A stretch of DNA of 38,405 nt from an uncultured Collinsella sp. (lineage in GTDB: Bacteria; Actinomycetota; Coriobacteriia; Coriobacteriales; Coriobacteriaceae), in NCBI GenBank assembly GCA_934654515.1, contig CAKUGA010000008.1, forward strand, positions 1-38,405. Direction: 5' to 3'. The notes under the pieces were generated by a model. The model searched no databases. It saw nothing but the letters and a program-made list of their open reading frames with translations, and had not been told where the DNA came from. Of the stretch, positions 26,069 to 34,511 are shown piece by piece; position 1 is the first letter of the stretch; each line of letters opens with the position of its first letter. The position numbers and the translations under genes are program-made.

Positions 26069-29000
26069 CTAGCGCTTCTTTGGGATTGACCTAAGGCGAG
26101 CGAACCATAGGGCTGCGGCACCCGAGGTCAGGAGCGCGGTGATGCAAGCGGCGATGGGAGCTGATCCTGTTGCCGGTAGGTCCTGCGGTAGGGTACAGCG
26201 TTGAATGACACTGTCCTCGTCATGTGACTCAAGTCTATCGCCGCCGCCGTTGCGGCAAAGATCGACGCGTGCGCTGTTGGTGAGTGCAGTTTGGGGTGTA
26301 TAAGCCGACGTTGCCTGCATGTGCACGACTGCGCCCCGAGCATCTGTGCCAAGGATTGCTTTGGCATCGTCAAGGTCGTCGTGCTCATCTTTGAGATCAT
26401 CGCGGGTCCAGGAATCTGCATCGCTTCGAGTCGTAAAGTCGGCGGCTACCGCACCGTATTCAATGCGAATGCCCGTCACGACGGTATTGGATGCAAGGTC
26501 GAGTTCTTTCGCCTCGAGTGTGGTGGATTCCGTGGTCGAGACATCCGCCTTCCAGAGGTGCCAGCCGTCGTAATCGACGAGGCGGCAATCCTCACCCAGA
26601 CTCTCTTTTACTTCGTCGGACTCAAGCCAAGGATTTTCGTGCCCATCGTCAAGCGTCGCGTTTGCCGGCTCATCGACGTCTGTCGAGTCCAACGGCGTCG
26701 TGCGATACCACACGTTGCACAGACCGTTGAGGTCGCCGGTGGCGATAGGGGTTTCAATTGAGACGAATCTTGCGGTGCCGTCCTTGGCGCACTCAAGATC
26801 ATCGGTAATTGTGAACTCATCAACCCAGGTGGTCGACTCGTTTCGCGCATCGACGGTGTAGGAGAAAAACCCTTTCGCATCGGCTTGTGTCGCGGCGCGG
26901 TTTTTGCCATCGCCGTTAGCCAAGAGGCCATCCCCGACGGGCTGGGCAATTTCTTGACGCTTGTCGATCTGTCCTTTGATCTCGATCGGCGCGTCCTTCA
27001 TTGCGAAAGATTGGACTTCTTCCGTAGCCTTTACTTCAAACGTTATCTCCTCGGCAAGGTCGTAGGTCCGCGGGGACATTATTTCGCGCAACGTGTAGGT
27101 GCCAGGCGCAAGATGTTCGATACGGTGCGGCTTGTCGGATGAGGTCCAGGAGTCTATTTCGGTTTTATCGGGATCATATAGGGTGAGCTGTGCGCCTTCC
27201 ACTTCCTGCTCACCGCTTGCATCGACCTTGGAGATATCAACCTTGGTGAAATCGTCGGACACTCCGAGATGGGCCTCGATGACGGGCGTTGTCTGGTCGG
27301 CATATGACAGCTCGACCGTATGGGGATTCTGGTCCAGGAGGTATCCTTCGGGCGCTTGGGTCTCAACGACTTCGTAGCATGCGGTTCCACATCCCAACGA
27401 AAGATGGCTTGCGCGGGCGGACCCCTGCTCGTCAGTCGTTACCGTGGCGACAGTTTCGCCGGCCAAGGCAACGATGCTACCGTCGGGGCGAACAATATCG
27501 CCTGCAGCTCGGATATCAAATACGGCCCCCATGAGGTTGCGCCCATCGGTGGTGTCGGACTTTACGATTTCGATGCTTCCGGTTGCCGCGTCGTCGAAGT
27601 ATGAGGCGATTGCAACGGGCGTTAGATATCTGTCGGCGGGGATTGTTATCGTGAGGTCCTCTCCGACAAGGTATGGCTTCTTTGACGAGACCTCTCGCAC
27701 GTAGTAGGTGCCCGGGTTAAGAGATTCGGGCAGCGTGACGGTACCCGTTGTGTCGGTCGTAAAGGTGTTCAGGATATTGTGGGACGGATACCAGCACGTT
27801 TGCGAGATGGGCTCGTGGTTGCTGTCGAGCAACTGGAAGCTAAAGCCGGCAAGGGGAACCGCGGCACCGGTTTGGGCGTCGCGCTTAACAATCTGGAGGT
27901 GCGTCGATAGGGCATGGTTGTCCACGATGTACTGAAGCTCGGCACCGTCAGCGATCTGTTCGGCCGAGACGGTCCATTCTCCTGCCTGTTTAAAGCCTTC
28001 GGGGACGGACCCTGGAACCTCCCGAACTGTGTAGCCGGCACGGTCGTAGGGGATGGCTCCGTGGACGCCATCGGGCCGCTTGCCTGCGCCGAACCATGCT
28101 CCGGGCTGGTCTTTGGTGGAGGCAAAACCATAGATATTTGTGGTCAACGTGCCAACAACCTGTTGTGAGCTATTGCTGATGACTTCAAAGACAACGCCTT
28201 CAGCGGGCTGCTCCAAGCCAGACTGATCGCTGTTGCCGTGATCTTTAAACTTGGAAATTTCAAGGTCAAATGCAATCGGAATATCGGAAATGTGAGATTC
28301 GAGCTCGACGACGCCCGAATCGCCCAACTGGTCGGCCCCAACGGTGTAGGTCCAGCTGTCGCTGGGCAGCAGGTAGCCCTCGGGAGCCTTCGACTCATAG
28401 ACGGTGAAGGTCCCTAGGGGAACATCGGCAAGGGCGCCTCGACCGGTTTCGTCGGTCGTAAGGGTTTGCGTCCATCCGGGGGTGGATTGAGAAACGCAGG
28501 TAAACTCGGCGCCGGCGAGCGAGGCTCCCGCTTGGGATCCAGTGCCCGTTGCGGCGTCAAGCTTTACGATGCGTAGCGTGATGGTGCCTGGTTGCTCATC
28601 GATTGTGACATGGCCACCACTGCCCTCCGTGGTAAAGGGGATCCGGTCGCGTCGAGGGACATAGCCTGCCGGCGCCTTTGTCTCTACCAGGTAGTATGCC
28701 GTGTTGGGCAAAAGTGTTGCCTGCGCTCGGCCGTTGCCGTCCATTTTGAGCGTGCCGACGCGCGCGTCGCTCATGCTCTCGAAGATATCGAATGTTGCCC
28801 CGTCAAACTGATAGGTGTCGTTTCCGCTGGTAATGACGGTGTTCGCGGACTGTTTTTGGAAAGAAACGGAGACAGATGGCAGTACGTAGAGCATGTCTTG
28901 ACGCTTGCTGCCGCCCGATATGGGTCCCAAATAGCGCCGCGCGCGGTGCGGAGCGGCTTTGATGCCTCCCGATTTTGCATTGTCGTGAAGCCACCGTGCG

Positions 29001-29500
29001 GCAGCCACAACCTCATTGTCGGCGGTAAAATGCCCACTTTTTGTCTTGCCTTGAGCTGTTGTGTAGGAGTAGGTGCCGTCGACATGGGTGGTGCCGTTAA
29101 GCATCCATACGGCAAGTTGAGTGGCGGCGCGGGCGCGATCGGGCGACAGGTTGTAACCGCCAAACGACGTGGCAGAAGGATATCCGTGACAAACGATCGC
29201 CGCGAACTCGTCGTCGAGCCACACCCAGCCTTGATCAAAGTTGAGCCATGGACCGCCCGGCTTGGTGGGACCGGGACGTTCCTGGTTCATGCAGTATGCG
29301 ATTGAGGCGTCTTGAGCCTCGTACTTACCGATGAGGAAGGGCCCGCAATCGTCGCTAATGGTGTGGAAGCCGAGCTGATCGTAGCCGTCGATGGCAAGTG
29401 CGGGTACCGGCGCCAAGCAACTGATGAGTAGGAAGAGGAGTAGGAGCAGCGGGCCTGTTGCGATTGCGCTGTGGACAGAGTGCGTGGGTGCGTTGGACAT
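26069..29500 (-). CDS. LPXTG surface adhesin with thioester and Cna_B repeats
   Basis: This 1143-residue surface protein has a signal peptide (about 1-36, cut near ALA). A thioester-type head follows, with YCMNQE (Cys70) and ATQLAVW (Gln128) as the likely cross-linking pair. About six prealbumin/Cna_B-like modules come next, each ending in an E-box: YYLVETKAPAGY, FTVYESKAPEGYLL, YTVREVPGSVPEGF, YYVREVSS, CYEVVETQAPEGYLL, YTLREIMSPRTY. A C-terminal stalk region ends in the sorting signal LPATG, a hydrophobic span and a basic tail. Such thioester heads can bind host surfaces covalently, and the modules are usually stiffened by isopeptide bonds. No sortase gene is in the window. AAGGAG precedes the ATG. 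It lies next to a tRNA gene and may be accessory. Confidence 0.92.
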   Translation of the reverse strand: MSNAPTHSVHSAIATGPLLLLLFLLISCLAPVPALAIDGYDQLGFHTISDDCGPFLIGKYEAQDASIAYCMNQERPGPTKPGGPWLNFDQGWVWLDDEFAAIVCHGYPSATSFGGYNLSPDRARAATQLAVWMLNGTTHVDGTYSYTTAQGKTKSGHFTADNEVVAAARWLHDNAKSGGIKAAPHRARRYLGPISGGSKRQDMLYVLPSVSVSFQKQSANTVITSGNDTYQFDGATFDIFESMSDARVGTLKMDGNGRAQATLLPNTAYYLVETKAPAGYVPRRDRIPFTTEGSGGHVTIDEQPGTITLRIVKLDAATGTGSQAGASLAGAEFTCVSQSTPGWTQTLTTDETGRGALADVPLGTFTVYESKAPEGYLLPSDSWTYTVGADQLGDSGVVELESHISDIPIAFDLEISKFKDHGNSDQSGLEQPAEGVVFEVISNSSQQVVGTLTTNIYGFASTKDQPGAWFGAGKRPDGVHGAIPYDRAGYTVREVPGSVPEGFKQAGEWTVSAEQIADGAELQYIVDNHALSTHLQIVKRDAQTGAAVPLAGFSFQLLDSNHEPISQTCWYPSHNILNTFTTDTTGTVTLPESLNPGTYYVREVSSKKPYLVGEDLTITIPADRYLTPVAIASYFDDAATGSIEIVKSDTTDGRNLMGAVFDIRAAGDIVRPDGSIVALAGETVATVTTDEQGSARASHLSLGCGTACYEVVETQAPEGYLLDQNPHTVELSYADQTTPVIEAHLGVSDDFTKVDISKVDASGEQEVEGAQLTLYDPDKTEIDSWTSSDKPHRIEHLAPGTYTLREIMSPRTYDLAEEITFEVKATEEVQSFAMKDAPIEIKGQIDKRQEIAQPVGDGLLANGDGKNRAATQADAKGFFSYTVDARNESTTWVDEFTITDDLECAKDGTARFVSIETPIATGDLNGLCNVWYRTTPLDSTDVDEPANATLDDGHENPWLESDEVKESLGEDCRLVDYDGWHLWKADVSTTESTTLEAKELDLASNTVVTGIRIEYGAVAADFTTRSDADSWTRDDLKDEHDDLDDAKAILGTDARGAVVHMQATSAYTPQTALTNSARVDLCRNGGGDRLESHDEDSVIQRCTLPQDLPATGSAPIAACITALLTSGAAALWFARLRSIPKKR

Positions 29501-29754
29501 GGCTGCTCCTTATCCCTCGTGCGCCGCACGGGGAGGCTGCGGCGCTTGGGACGAGGCTACCCCCGAGGTTCATGCGGGTAAGTACCGGAAGCTGACCAAA
29601 AGCTTGCCCGATTTCTGACAAATTGGGCCCATATGGAACAATCAAATAAAATCGCAGGTAAAAGATGGTGAAATAAGGACGCCAGAGGTCCCTATCTCCA
29701 CAATTGGACTGTTTTCCAGACGATTCTCCACAGCTAAAACAAGCATCGACACCC
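29501..29754. other. Spacer upstream of the adhesin gene
   Basis: About 250 bases lie between the adhesin start (minus strand) and the tRNA promoter. The region must hold the adhesin promoter, but I cannot place one with confidence. It includes a short GC-rich inverted segment near 29527-29555 and an AT-rich stretch at 29637-29680. No open frame with a ribosome binding site is seen. Confidence 0.4.
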
Positions 29755-29784
29755 TTGTATCGAACAAGACAACCGCGTTATACT
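29755..29784 (+). promoter_or_regulatory. Promoter of tRNA-Gly
   Basis: TTGTAT (-35, 29755-29760) and TATACT (-10, 29779-29784) are spaced by 18 bases and end 13 bases before the tRNA 5' end, the expected spacing for a tRNA transcript. Confidence 0.65.
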
Positions 29785-29797
29785 AGCCAACACACAA

Positions 29798-29872
29798 GCG
29801 GGCATCGCCAAGTGGTAAGGCATCAGCTTCCCAAGCTGACACTCGCGGGTTCGAGTCCCGTTGCCCGCTCCA
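29798..29872 (+). tRNA. tRNA-Gly (anticodon CCC)
   Basis: A full cloverleaf can be read: acceptor GCGGGCA / TGCCCGC, anticodon stem TCAGC / GCTGA with loop TTCCCAA (anticodon CCC, reading GGG), and a T arm with GGTTCGAGTCC. The discriminator base is T and the 3' CCA is encoded. The 3' end is repeated twice downstream (see the repeat entries). Confidence 0.97.
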
Positions 29873-29885
29873 GCTAGAAGTACAA

Positions 29886-29916
29886 GCACGGCACCATCAC
29901 GGTGCCGTGCTTTTTT
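29886..29916 (+). terminator. Terminator after tRNA-Gly
   Basis: A 10-bp perfect stem, GCACGGCACC / GGTGCCGTGC, with a five-base loop is followed by six Ts. It lies 14 bases after the tRNA 3' end. Confidence 0.95.
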
Positions 29917-29928
29917 CAATAAAGCGCC

Positions 29929-29943
29929 GGGACTCGAACCCGC
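29929..29943 (-). repeat. Inverted fragment of the tRNA T arm
   Basis: GGGACTCGAACCCGC is the exact reverse complement of tRNA-Gly bases 29845-29859. The sequence around it on the minus strand continues for a few bases like a tRNA 3' half but has no proper anticodon arm, so it is a relic rather than a second gene. Confidence 0.6.
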
Positions 29944-29960
29944 CAGGGTGCGAGCGTAAA

Positions 29961-29979
29961 ACAAACGCGAAGCGTTTGT
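29961..29979. repeat. Hairpin with GCGAAGC core
   Basis: The arms ACAAACGC and GCGTTTGT flank a GAA loop. The core GCGAAGC is the same as in the two repeat copies downstream. Confidence 0.7.
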
Positions 29980-30012
29980 AGCGAGCAGGCGAAGGCGCCG
30001 GCAGGCGCCTGA

Positions 30013-30064
30013 AGCCGGTGCGGATTTGCGAAGCAAATACGCGGACGTCCCGTTGCCCGCTCCA
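30013..30064 (+). repeat. tRNA-3'-end repeat, copy A
   Basis: This 52-bp unit begins AGCCGGTGCGGATTTGCGAAG and ends GTCCCGTTGCCCGCTCCA. The last 18 bases are identical to the tRNA-Gly 3' end (29855-29872), including CCA. It contains the hairpin ATTTGC-GAA-GCAAAT. It matches copy B at 51 of 52 positions, the only difference being G30043 versus A30175. Confidence 0.9.
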
Positions 30065-30144
30065 TGGAGCAAGGAAGATTTCGGGAAAGACAGATTCAAC
30101 CGGCTTTGCCCTCGCGTTTCCGCGAATCCAGAGGTGCCATCCGC

Positions 30145-30196
30145 AGCCGGTGCGGATTTGCGAAGCAAATACGCAGACGTCCCGTTGCCCGCTCCA
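30145..30196 (+). repeat. tRNA-3'-end repeat, copy B
   Basis: This second copy of the 52-bp unit lies 132 bases after copy A, in the same orientation. It again ends with the 18-base tRNA-Gly 3' end. The 80 bases between the copies contain no gene I can support. The layout is like att-site duplication at a tRNA 3' end, or a tRNA-derived repeat family. Confidence 0.9.
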
Positions 30197-30298
30197 ATCC
30201 CAAAATGTTAGGTTAATGCCTGCTGGCAATACTTGCGTCCGAGCACGGTACAATAGTCAAGTTACGACCAACGTGCCAATAACCAAAAAGGAGCCGCT

Positions 30299-31645
30299 AT
30301 GATCGATCGCTATACCCGCCCGGAGATGGGACACATCTTCTCCCTCGAGAACAAGTACGCCATTTGGCAGGAGATCGAGGTTTTGGCCTGCGAGGCCCAG
30401 GCGGAGCTCGGCAAGATCGGTATTTCTAAAGACGAGGCCCAGTGGATCCGCGACCATGCCAACTTTGAGAAGGCAAAGGTCGACGAGATCGAGGAGGTCA
30501 CGCGCCACGACGTCATCGCCTTCCTGACCAACATGAAGGAGTACATCGACGCCGATGTTCCCGAGGGCGACCCCAAGCCCAGCCGCTGGGTTCACTATGG
30601 CATGACCAGCTCCGATCTGGGCGACACGGCTCTGTGCTACCAGCTCACCCAGGCCTGCGACCTGATCATCGAGGACGTCAAGAAGCTCGGCGAGATTTGC
30701 AAGCGTCGCGCCTTTGAGGAGCGCAACACGCTCTGTGCCGGCCGCACCCATGGCATCCACGCCGAGCCGATGACCTTCGGTATGAAGTTTGGCTCTTGGG
30801 CCTGGGAGCTCAAGCGCGATCTGGACCGTCTTGAGGACGCCCGTAAGAACGTTGCCTTCGGTGCCATCTCGGGCGCCGTCGGAACTTACAGCTCCATCGA
30901 GCCGTTTGTCGAGGAGTATGTCTGCGAGCACCTGGGTCTGGTTCACGATCCGCTGTCCACGCAGGTCATCAGCCGCGACCATCACGCCTATCTCGCCGGC
31001 GTGCTCGCCACCACGGCGGCCACCTGCGAGCGCATCGCAACCGAGGTCCGCAACCTGCAGAAGACCGATACGCTCGAGGCCGAGGAGCCGTTCCGCAAGG
31101 GGCAAAAGGGCAGCTCCGCCATGCCGCACAAGCGCAACCCCATCACCATGGAGAAGGTCTGCGGTCTGTCGCGCGTCGTGAAGTCCAACGCCCAGGTTGC
31201 CTTCGATAACGTCGCCCTGTGGCACGAGCGTGACATTTCGCACTCCTCTGCCGAGCGTGTCGCCCAGGCCGACAGCTTCATCGCCCTCGACCACATGTTC
31301 CAGTGCCTCATCCGCGTTATCGACGGCCTGCAGCTGTACCCTGCCCGCATGATGGCCAACCTCAATAAGACCCGCGGCCTCATCTTCTCCTCCAAGGTGC
31401 TGCTGGCCCTCGTCGACACGGGCATCACCCGCGAGGACGCGTACGCCATTGTGCAGGAGAACGCCATGGCAACCTGGCACGAGGTGCAGGATTGTGTCTC
31501 TGGCCCCACCTTTAAGGAGCGTCTCGAGGCCGACCCGCGCTGCACCGTCAGCCAGGAGAAGCTCGACGAGATCTTTGATCCGTGGGACTTCCTCACCCGT
31601 ATCGACACGGTCTTTGATCGTCTGGAGCAGCTGAGCTTCGAGTAG
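30299..31645 (+). CDS. purB: Adenylosuccinate lyase
   Basis: PurB catalyses two fumarate-releasing steps in purine synthesis (SAICAR to AICAR, and adenylosuccinate to AMP). The 448 residues show HYGMTSSDLGDTA, GRTHGIHAEPMTFG with a catalytic His, and the flexible catalytic loop GSSAMPHKRNPI. AAAGGAG precedes the ATG. A -10-like TACAAT lies at 30249-30254, but no good -35 is visible. It stands alone between the tRNA repeat spacer and a terminator. Confidence 0.96.
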   Translation: MIDRYTRPEMGHIFSLENKYAIWQEIEVLACEAQAELGKIGISKDEAQWIRDHANFEKAKVDEIEEVTRHDVIAFLTNMKEYIDADVPEGDPKPSRWVHYGMTSSDLGDTALCYQLTQACDLIIEDVKKLGEICKRRAFEERNTLCAGRTHGIHAEPMTFGMKFGSWAWELKRDLDRLEDARKNVAFGAISGAVGTYSSIEPFVEEYVCEHLGLVHDPLSTQVISRDHHAYLAGVLATTAATCERIATEVRNLQKTDTLEAEEPFRKGQKGSSAMPHKRNPITMEKVCGLSRVVKSNAQVAFDNVALWHERDISHSSAERVAQADSFIALDHMFQCLIRVIDGLQLYPARMMANLNKTRGLIFSSKVLLALVDTGITREDAYAIVQENAMATWHEVQDCVSGPTFKERLEADPRCTVSQEKLDEIFDPWDFLTRIDTVFDRLEQLSFE

Positions 31646-31687
31646 GCTGGCTTTATTCGACCGCTTGCGGATACATTTCAACCATTG

Positions 31688-31721
31688 GCGCCTTGCCCGT
31701 CTTGGGCGAGGCGCTTTTTTT
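31688..31721 (+). terminator. Terminator after purB
   Basis: An 11-bp stem, GCGCCTTGCCC / GGGCGAGGCGC, has one G-U pair and a five-base loop, and is followed by seven Ts. Confidence 0.9.
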
Positions 31722-31786
31722 CGTTGCTGCCGCAGGCTCCGGTAATAGAATGAAAATTCGGCTGCTGTTTTGATGAAAGGAGGCAC

Positions 31787-32602
31787 GTGCCCAGACGTAT
31801 TAAACGAGGCGCTATCGTCTCGTTTGTGCTCATACTCTTTGTTGCCGTCTGTGCGGGCGCCCTGACGTATACCGTTCGACGCAGTCCTTCCTCCTCGAAT
31901 GAAGCCGATAAAGATCTCCCGGTGCTCAAGATTGGCGTTACGGATAATGACCCCTATGTGTATGTCGATACCACAGGCGATTACGCCGGTATCGATATCG
32001 ATATCGCCCGCGAGGCCTGCAAGCGTGCTGGAATCAAACCGCAATTTGTTGACATATCTTGGAATGATCGCGATCGCCTGCTCAAAAACGGCGATATCGA
32101 TTGTCTGTGGTGCGACTATTCGCCCAATTATCGCGAAGACGTTTATTACTGGACTGAGCCGTATCTGACCGTGACAGTCTCGGTCGCCGCCAAGAAAACG
32201 AGTGGTATCAAGGGTTTGACGTCTCTCGATGGAAGCAAGACCATTGCGGTGATTGCGGGTTCGGTGAGTGAACGCCGATTGCTTGCCGGGGACCTGGGTA
32301 TCTCGCCGGATATGCACATCAAATCATATGGCTCTGCCGAACTCTGCAAAGCTGCCCTGGTCAAAGGTTATGTTGACTGTTGGATGGCGGACGTTCAATC
32401 GCTCGACCGGCTCGTCGCGCAGTATCCCGGTGTTTATCGCGTGTTTGCCGACAACGTTATGACAGTTGACCTGGGCGTTGCATTTGAGAACAGCTATGAG
32501 GGGGAGTACGTCAAAAACCTCAATACCGTGCTGTTCGACATGGATCGGGACGGCACGATTGATCGCATCGTGAGCAATTACGCGGCGGGGGCGAAATCAT
32601 GA
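31787..32602 (+). CDS. Membrane-anchored family 3 substrate-binding protein
   Basis: The 271 residues match the amino-acid-type periplasmic binding fold (SBP_bac_3): LKIGVTDNDPYVYVD, GDYAGIDIDIAREACKRAG, IDCLWCDYSPNYRED, and TIAVIAGSVSERRL. The N terminus has one hydrophobic span (about 9-28) with no good lipobox (VAVCAG lacks a small residue before Cys), so it is probably anchored by the span. No permease or ATPase gene is nearby. The last four bases overlap the start of the diguanylate cyclase (ATGA), so it is more likely a sensor for that enzyme than a transport component. GTG start follows AAAGGAGG. Confidence 0.88.
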   Translation: MPRRIKRGAIVSFVLILFVAVCAGALTYTVRRSPSSSNEADKDLPVLKIGVTDNDPYVYVDTTGDYAGIDIDIAREACKRAGIKPQFVDISWNDRDRLLKNGDIDCLWCDYSPNYREDVYYWTEPYLTVTVSVAAKKTSGIKGLTSLDGSKTIAVIAGSVSERRLLAGDLGISPDMHIKSYGSAELCKAALVKGYVDCWMADVQSLDRLVAQYPGVYRVFADNVMTVDLGVAFENSYEGEYVKNLNTVLFDMDRDGTIDRIVSNYAAGAKS

Positions 32603-34398
32603 TGAATGACGAGCGCCGCTTGCGTCGAAAGAACCTTGCCGTCATAGCCGTGGGCGTAGTCGTTAGCCTTGCCTTGTTGGGCATGCTGTATACCGTCGGC
32701 ACGCATCGCTGCCTCGATAAAACACTTGGATTCGGTCAAGAGACCATGGTGTTCTTGGAAAACGCCTGTGAAAAATACGACCGATACGAACAAGGCAGAA
32801 AAACCGAGGCGACGCACGATTTGGATGCCGCGGTCGAGTCGTTTGCGACGTTTTTGCCTTCTGAGTGTGTCGAGATCGGCGACGACCTGATCGAGGAATA
32901 TGTTCGTGTCGAGAACCTTTCGGGACTATTGGTCATGGACGCCGACGGTCACATGATCGCCCACTATGACGTTGACGGTCGCGACCCGCTCATGCTGTGG
33001 CGAGAAGAGCTCGTATCCTCTTCGGTCCAATCGATGTATCGAGGTTCAGGGGTGTCCTATTCTGATGTCCTCGAGCGCCGCGGTGTCGACTTTGCCGTGA
33101 GTGTCGTCCCGTATGGCGATGGCGTTGTGCTGGGATATCGATCGCTCGCAACTGAATCTGCCGACGATTATTCCTACACGATTGCCGATGTGCTCGTGAA
33201 CAACACGTTCCACCAAGGTCCAACGGTGCTTGTGATGTGCGATGCACAAATCATCTCCTCGAACGATCCGTCTGTCGATGTGCCGCTTGCCCGACTTCTC
33301 ACGGACAGTGGAATTGATTGGAAAGATGAAGGCCTGACGCGTATCGAGTATCGGGAAGAAACATGGTATGCCGTGCGTGCGGCATACAAGGACTACCGCC
33401 TGTTTGCGCTGTATCCCAAATCCGAGGTCATGTCTGACAGGATCACATTTGTCGCTGCCGGCGTCTTGGTGGGTCTGGCGTTTTGGGTCGTGGTGCTGCT
33501 AGCGCGAAATATCGTTGACCACCGCAACTTAGCCGAAAAGGACAAACAGCTCGGCATCATCAATGCCATCAGTTCTGCGTATGAGTCGACCTTCCTGTTG
33601 CATCTCGATACGCTCGAGATCGAGGGAATTAACATGTCGCCGTCGATGGCGAAAATATTTGCTGAGCATACCGAGGCATATGACTTTTTGGACACGGTTT
33701 GTCGAGACGTTGTGAGTCCCGAAAGCCGCGAAGTGGTCATGGAACTTATAGATACAAGTACGCTTCGGGACCGTATGGAGGGCGTGCCGCACTTGGATGC
33801 CGAGGTGCGAGATTGCCGAGGTGCTTGGTATTCGCTGCAGGTTGTTCCGCAGCGTCGCGATGAGCGGGGCCGACTGGAATCGGTCGTCGTGGCGACGCAT
33901 AACATCTCGATGGCAAAGCGCGCCGAAGAGCTTTCTTTTCAGGACAAACTGACGGGGCTTCGCAATAGAAATTACCTTGAGTCCCTTGGCGACGACTCGG
34001 TGAACAAATCCCTGCCCGTGAGTGTGATCATGATGGACTGCAACCACCTCAAGCGCACCAACGATCTTTACGGTCACGAAATGGGCGATGAGTTGCTGCG
34101 GCGTACGGCGTCTGTATTGAGGCGGGTGGCAGGCGAGAAGTTTGTGCCCATGCGCGTTGGCGGAGATGAGTTTTTGTTGATATGCCCCTACACTGATCGC
34201 GAGTCCGCGCGTCAATTGGTGCAAGATCTTCGCCGCGGTCTTGCTGCGGCGAGCGATGATGCGCTGGCCGTCAGCGCGTCATTTGGCATCGCGACGGTAG
34301 AGACACCCGGCTGTACGCTAGCCGAGATATACCGCGTTGCCGACCATAACATGTATCAAGAGAAGCGTGAAGTTCACGCTCAGGACGCGAATCGTTAG
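32599..34398 (+). CDS. Membrane diguanylate cyclase (sensor, PAS, GGDEF)
   Basis: The 599 residues have a first membrane span (about 12-33), an extracytoplasmic sensor region (about 34-280, Cache-like in layout) and a second span (about 284-306). A PAS-like region (about 320-445) precedes a GGDEF domain with GGDEF at residues 521-525. The segment DKLTGLRNRNYLE and MDCNHLKRTNDLYGHEMGDELL fit the domain start and substrate site. The active motif is intact, so it should make cyclic di-GMP from GTP. No RxxD inhibitory site is seen just before the motif. It is coupled to the substrate-binding gene upstream, which may supply the ligand signal. No EAL domain gene is in the window. Confidence 0.92.
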   Translation: MMNDERRLRRKNLAVIAVGVVVSLALLGMLYTVGTHRCLDKTLGFGQETMVFLENACEKYDRYEQGRKTEATHDLDAAVESFATFLPSECVEIGDDLIEEYVRVENLSGLLVMDADGHMIAHYDVDGRDPLMLWREELVSSSVQSMYRGSGVSYSDVLERRGVDFAVSVVPYGDGVVLGYRSLATESADDYSYTIADVLVNNTFHQGPTVLVMCDAQIISSNDPSVDVPLARLLTDSGIDWKDEGLTRIEYREETWYAVRAAYKDYRLFALYPKSEVMSDRITFVAAGVLVGLAFWVVVLLARNIVDHRNLAEKDKQLGIINAISSAYESTFLLHLDTLEIEGINMSPSMAKIFAEHTEAYDFLDTVCRDVVSPESREVVMELIDTSTLRDRMEGVPHLDAEVRDCRGAWYSLQVVPQRRDERGRLESVVVATHNISMAKRAEELSFQDKLTGLRNRNYLESLGDDSVNKSLPVSVIMMDCNHLKRTNDLYGHEMGDELLRRTASVLRRVAGEKFVPMRVGGDEFLLICPYTDRESARQLVQDLRRGLAAASDDALAVSASFGIATVETPGCTLAEIYRVADHNMYQEKREVHAQDANR

Positions 34399-34496
34399 TA
34401 TTGCAGTCACCGGTTTGTGCATCGTAGGATGTTGAATCGGTGCCCGCGATACTATATCGGCCCGGGCGGGGATAATAGACATCTGAAATTTCTCTA

Positions 34497-34511
34497 TGAG
34501 AGGGGATCTCA
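34497..34511 (+). promoter_or_regulatory. Small hairpin with the Shine-Dalgarno in its loop
   Basis: TGAGA-GGGGA-TCTCA ends directly before the ATG of the TSCPD gene. The likely Shine-Dalgarno bases (GGGGA) form the loop and the start codon abuts the stem. A -10-like GATAAT is at 34471-34476. The stem is only five base pairs, so a regulatory role is uncertain. Confidence 0.35.

Noticed and set aside
29920..30000. Possible second tRNA on the minus strand
   Set aside because: Only the T-arm half matches. The would-be anticodon arm has a three-base loop and no D arm is seen.
31787..31870. Lipoprotein signal on the substrate-binding protein
   Set aside because: The only Cys candidate is in VAVCAG, which lacks Gly, Ala or Ser just before Cys, so a plain membrane anchor is more likely.
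30257..32317. 686-codon minus-strand frame over purB and the next gene
   Set aside because: It is antisense to purB and crosses a strong plus-strand terminator.
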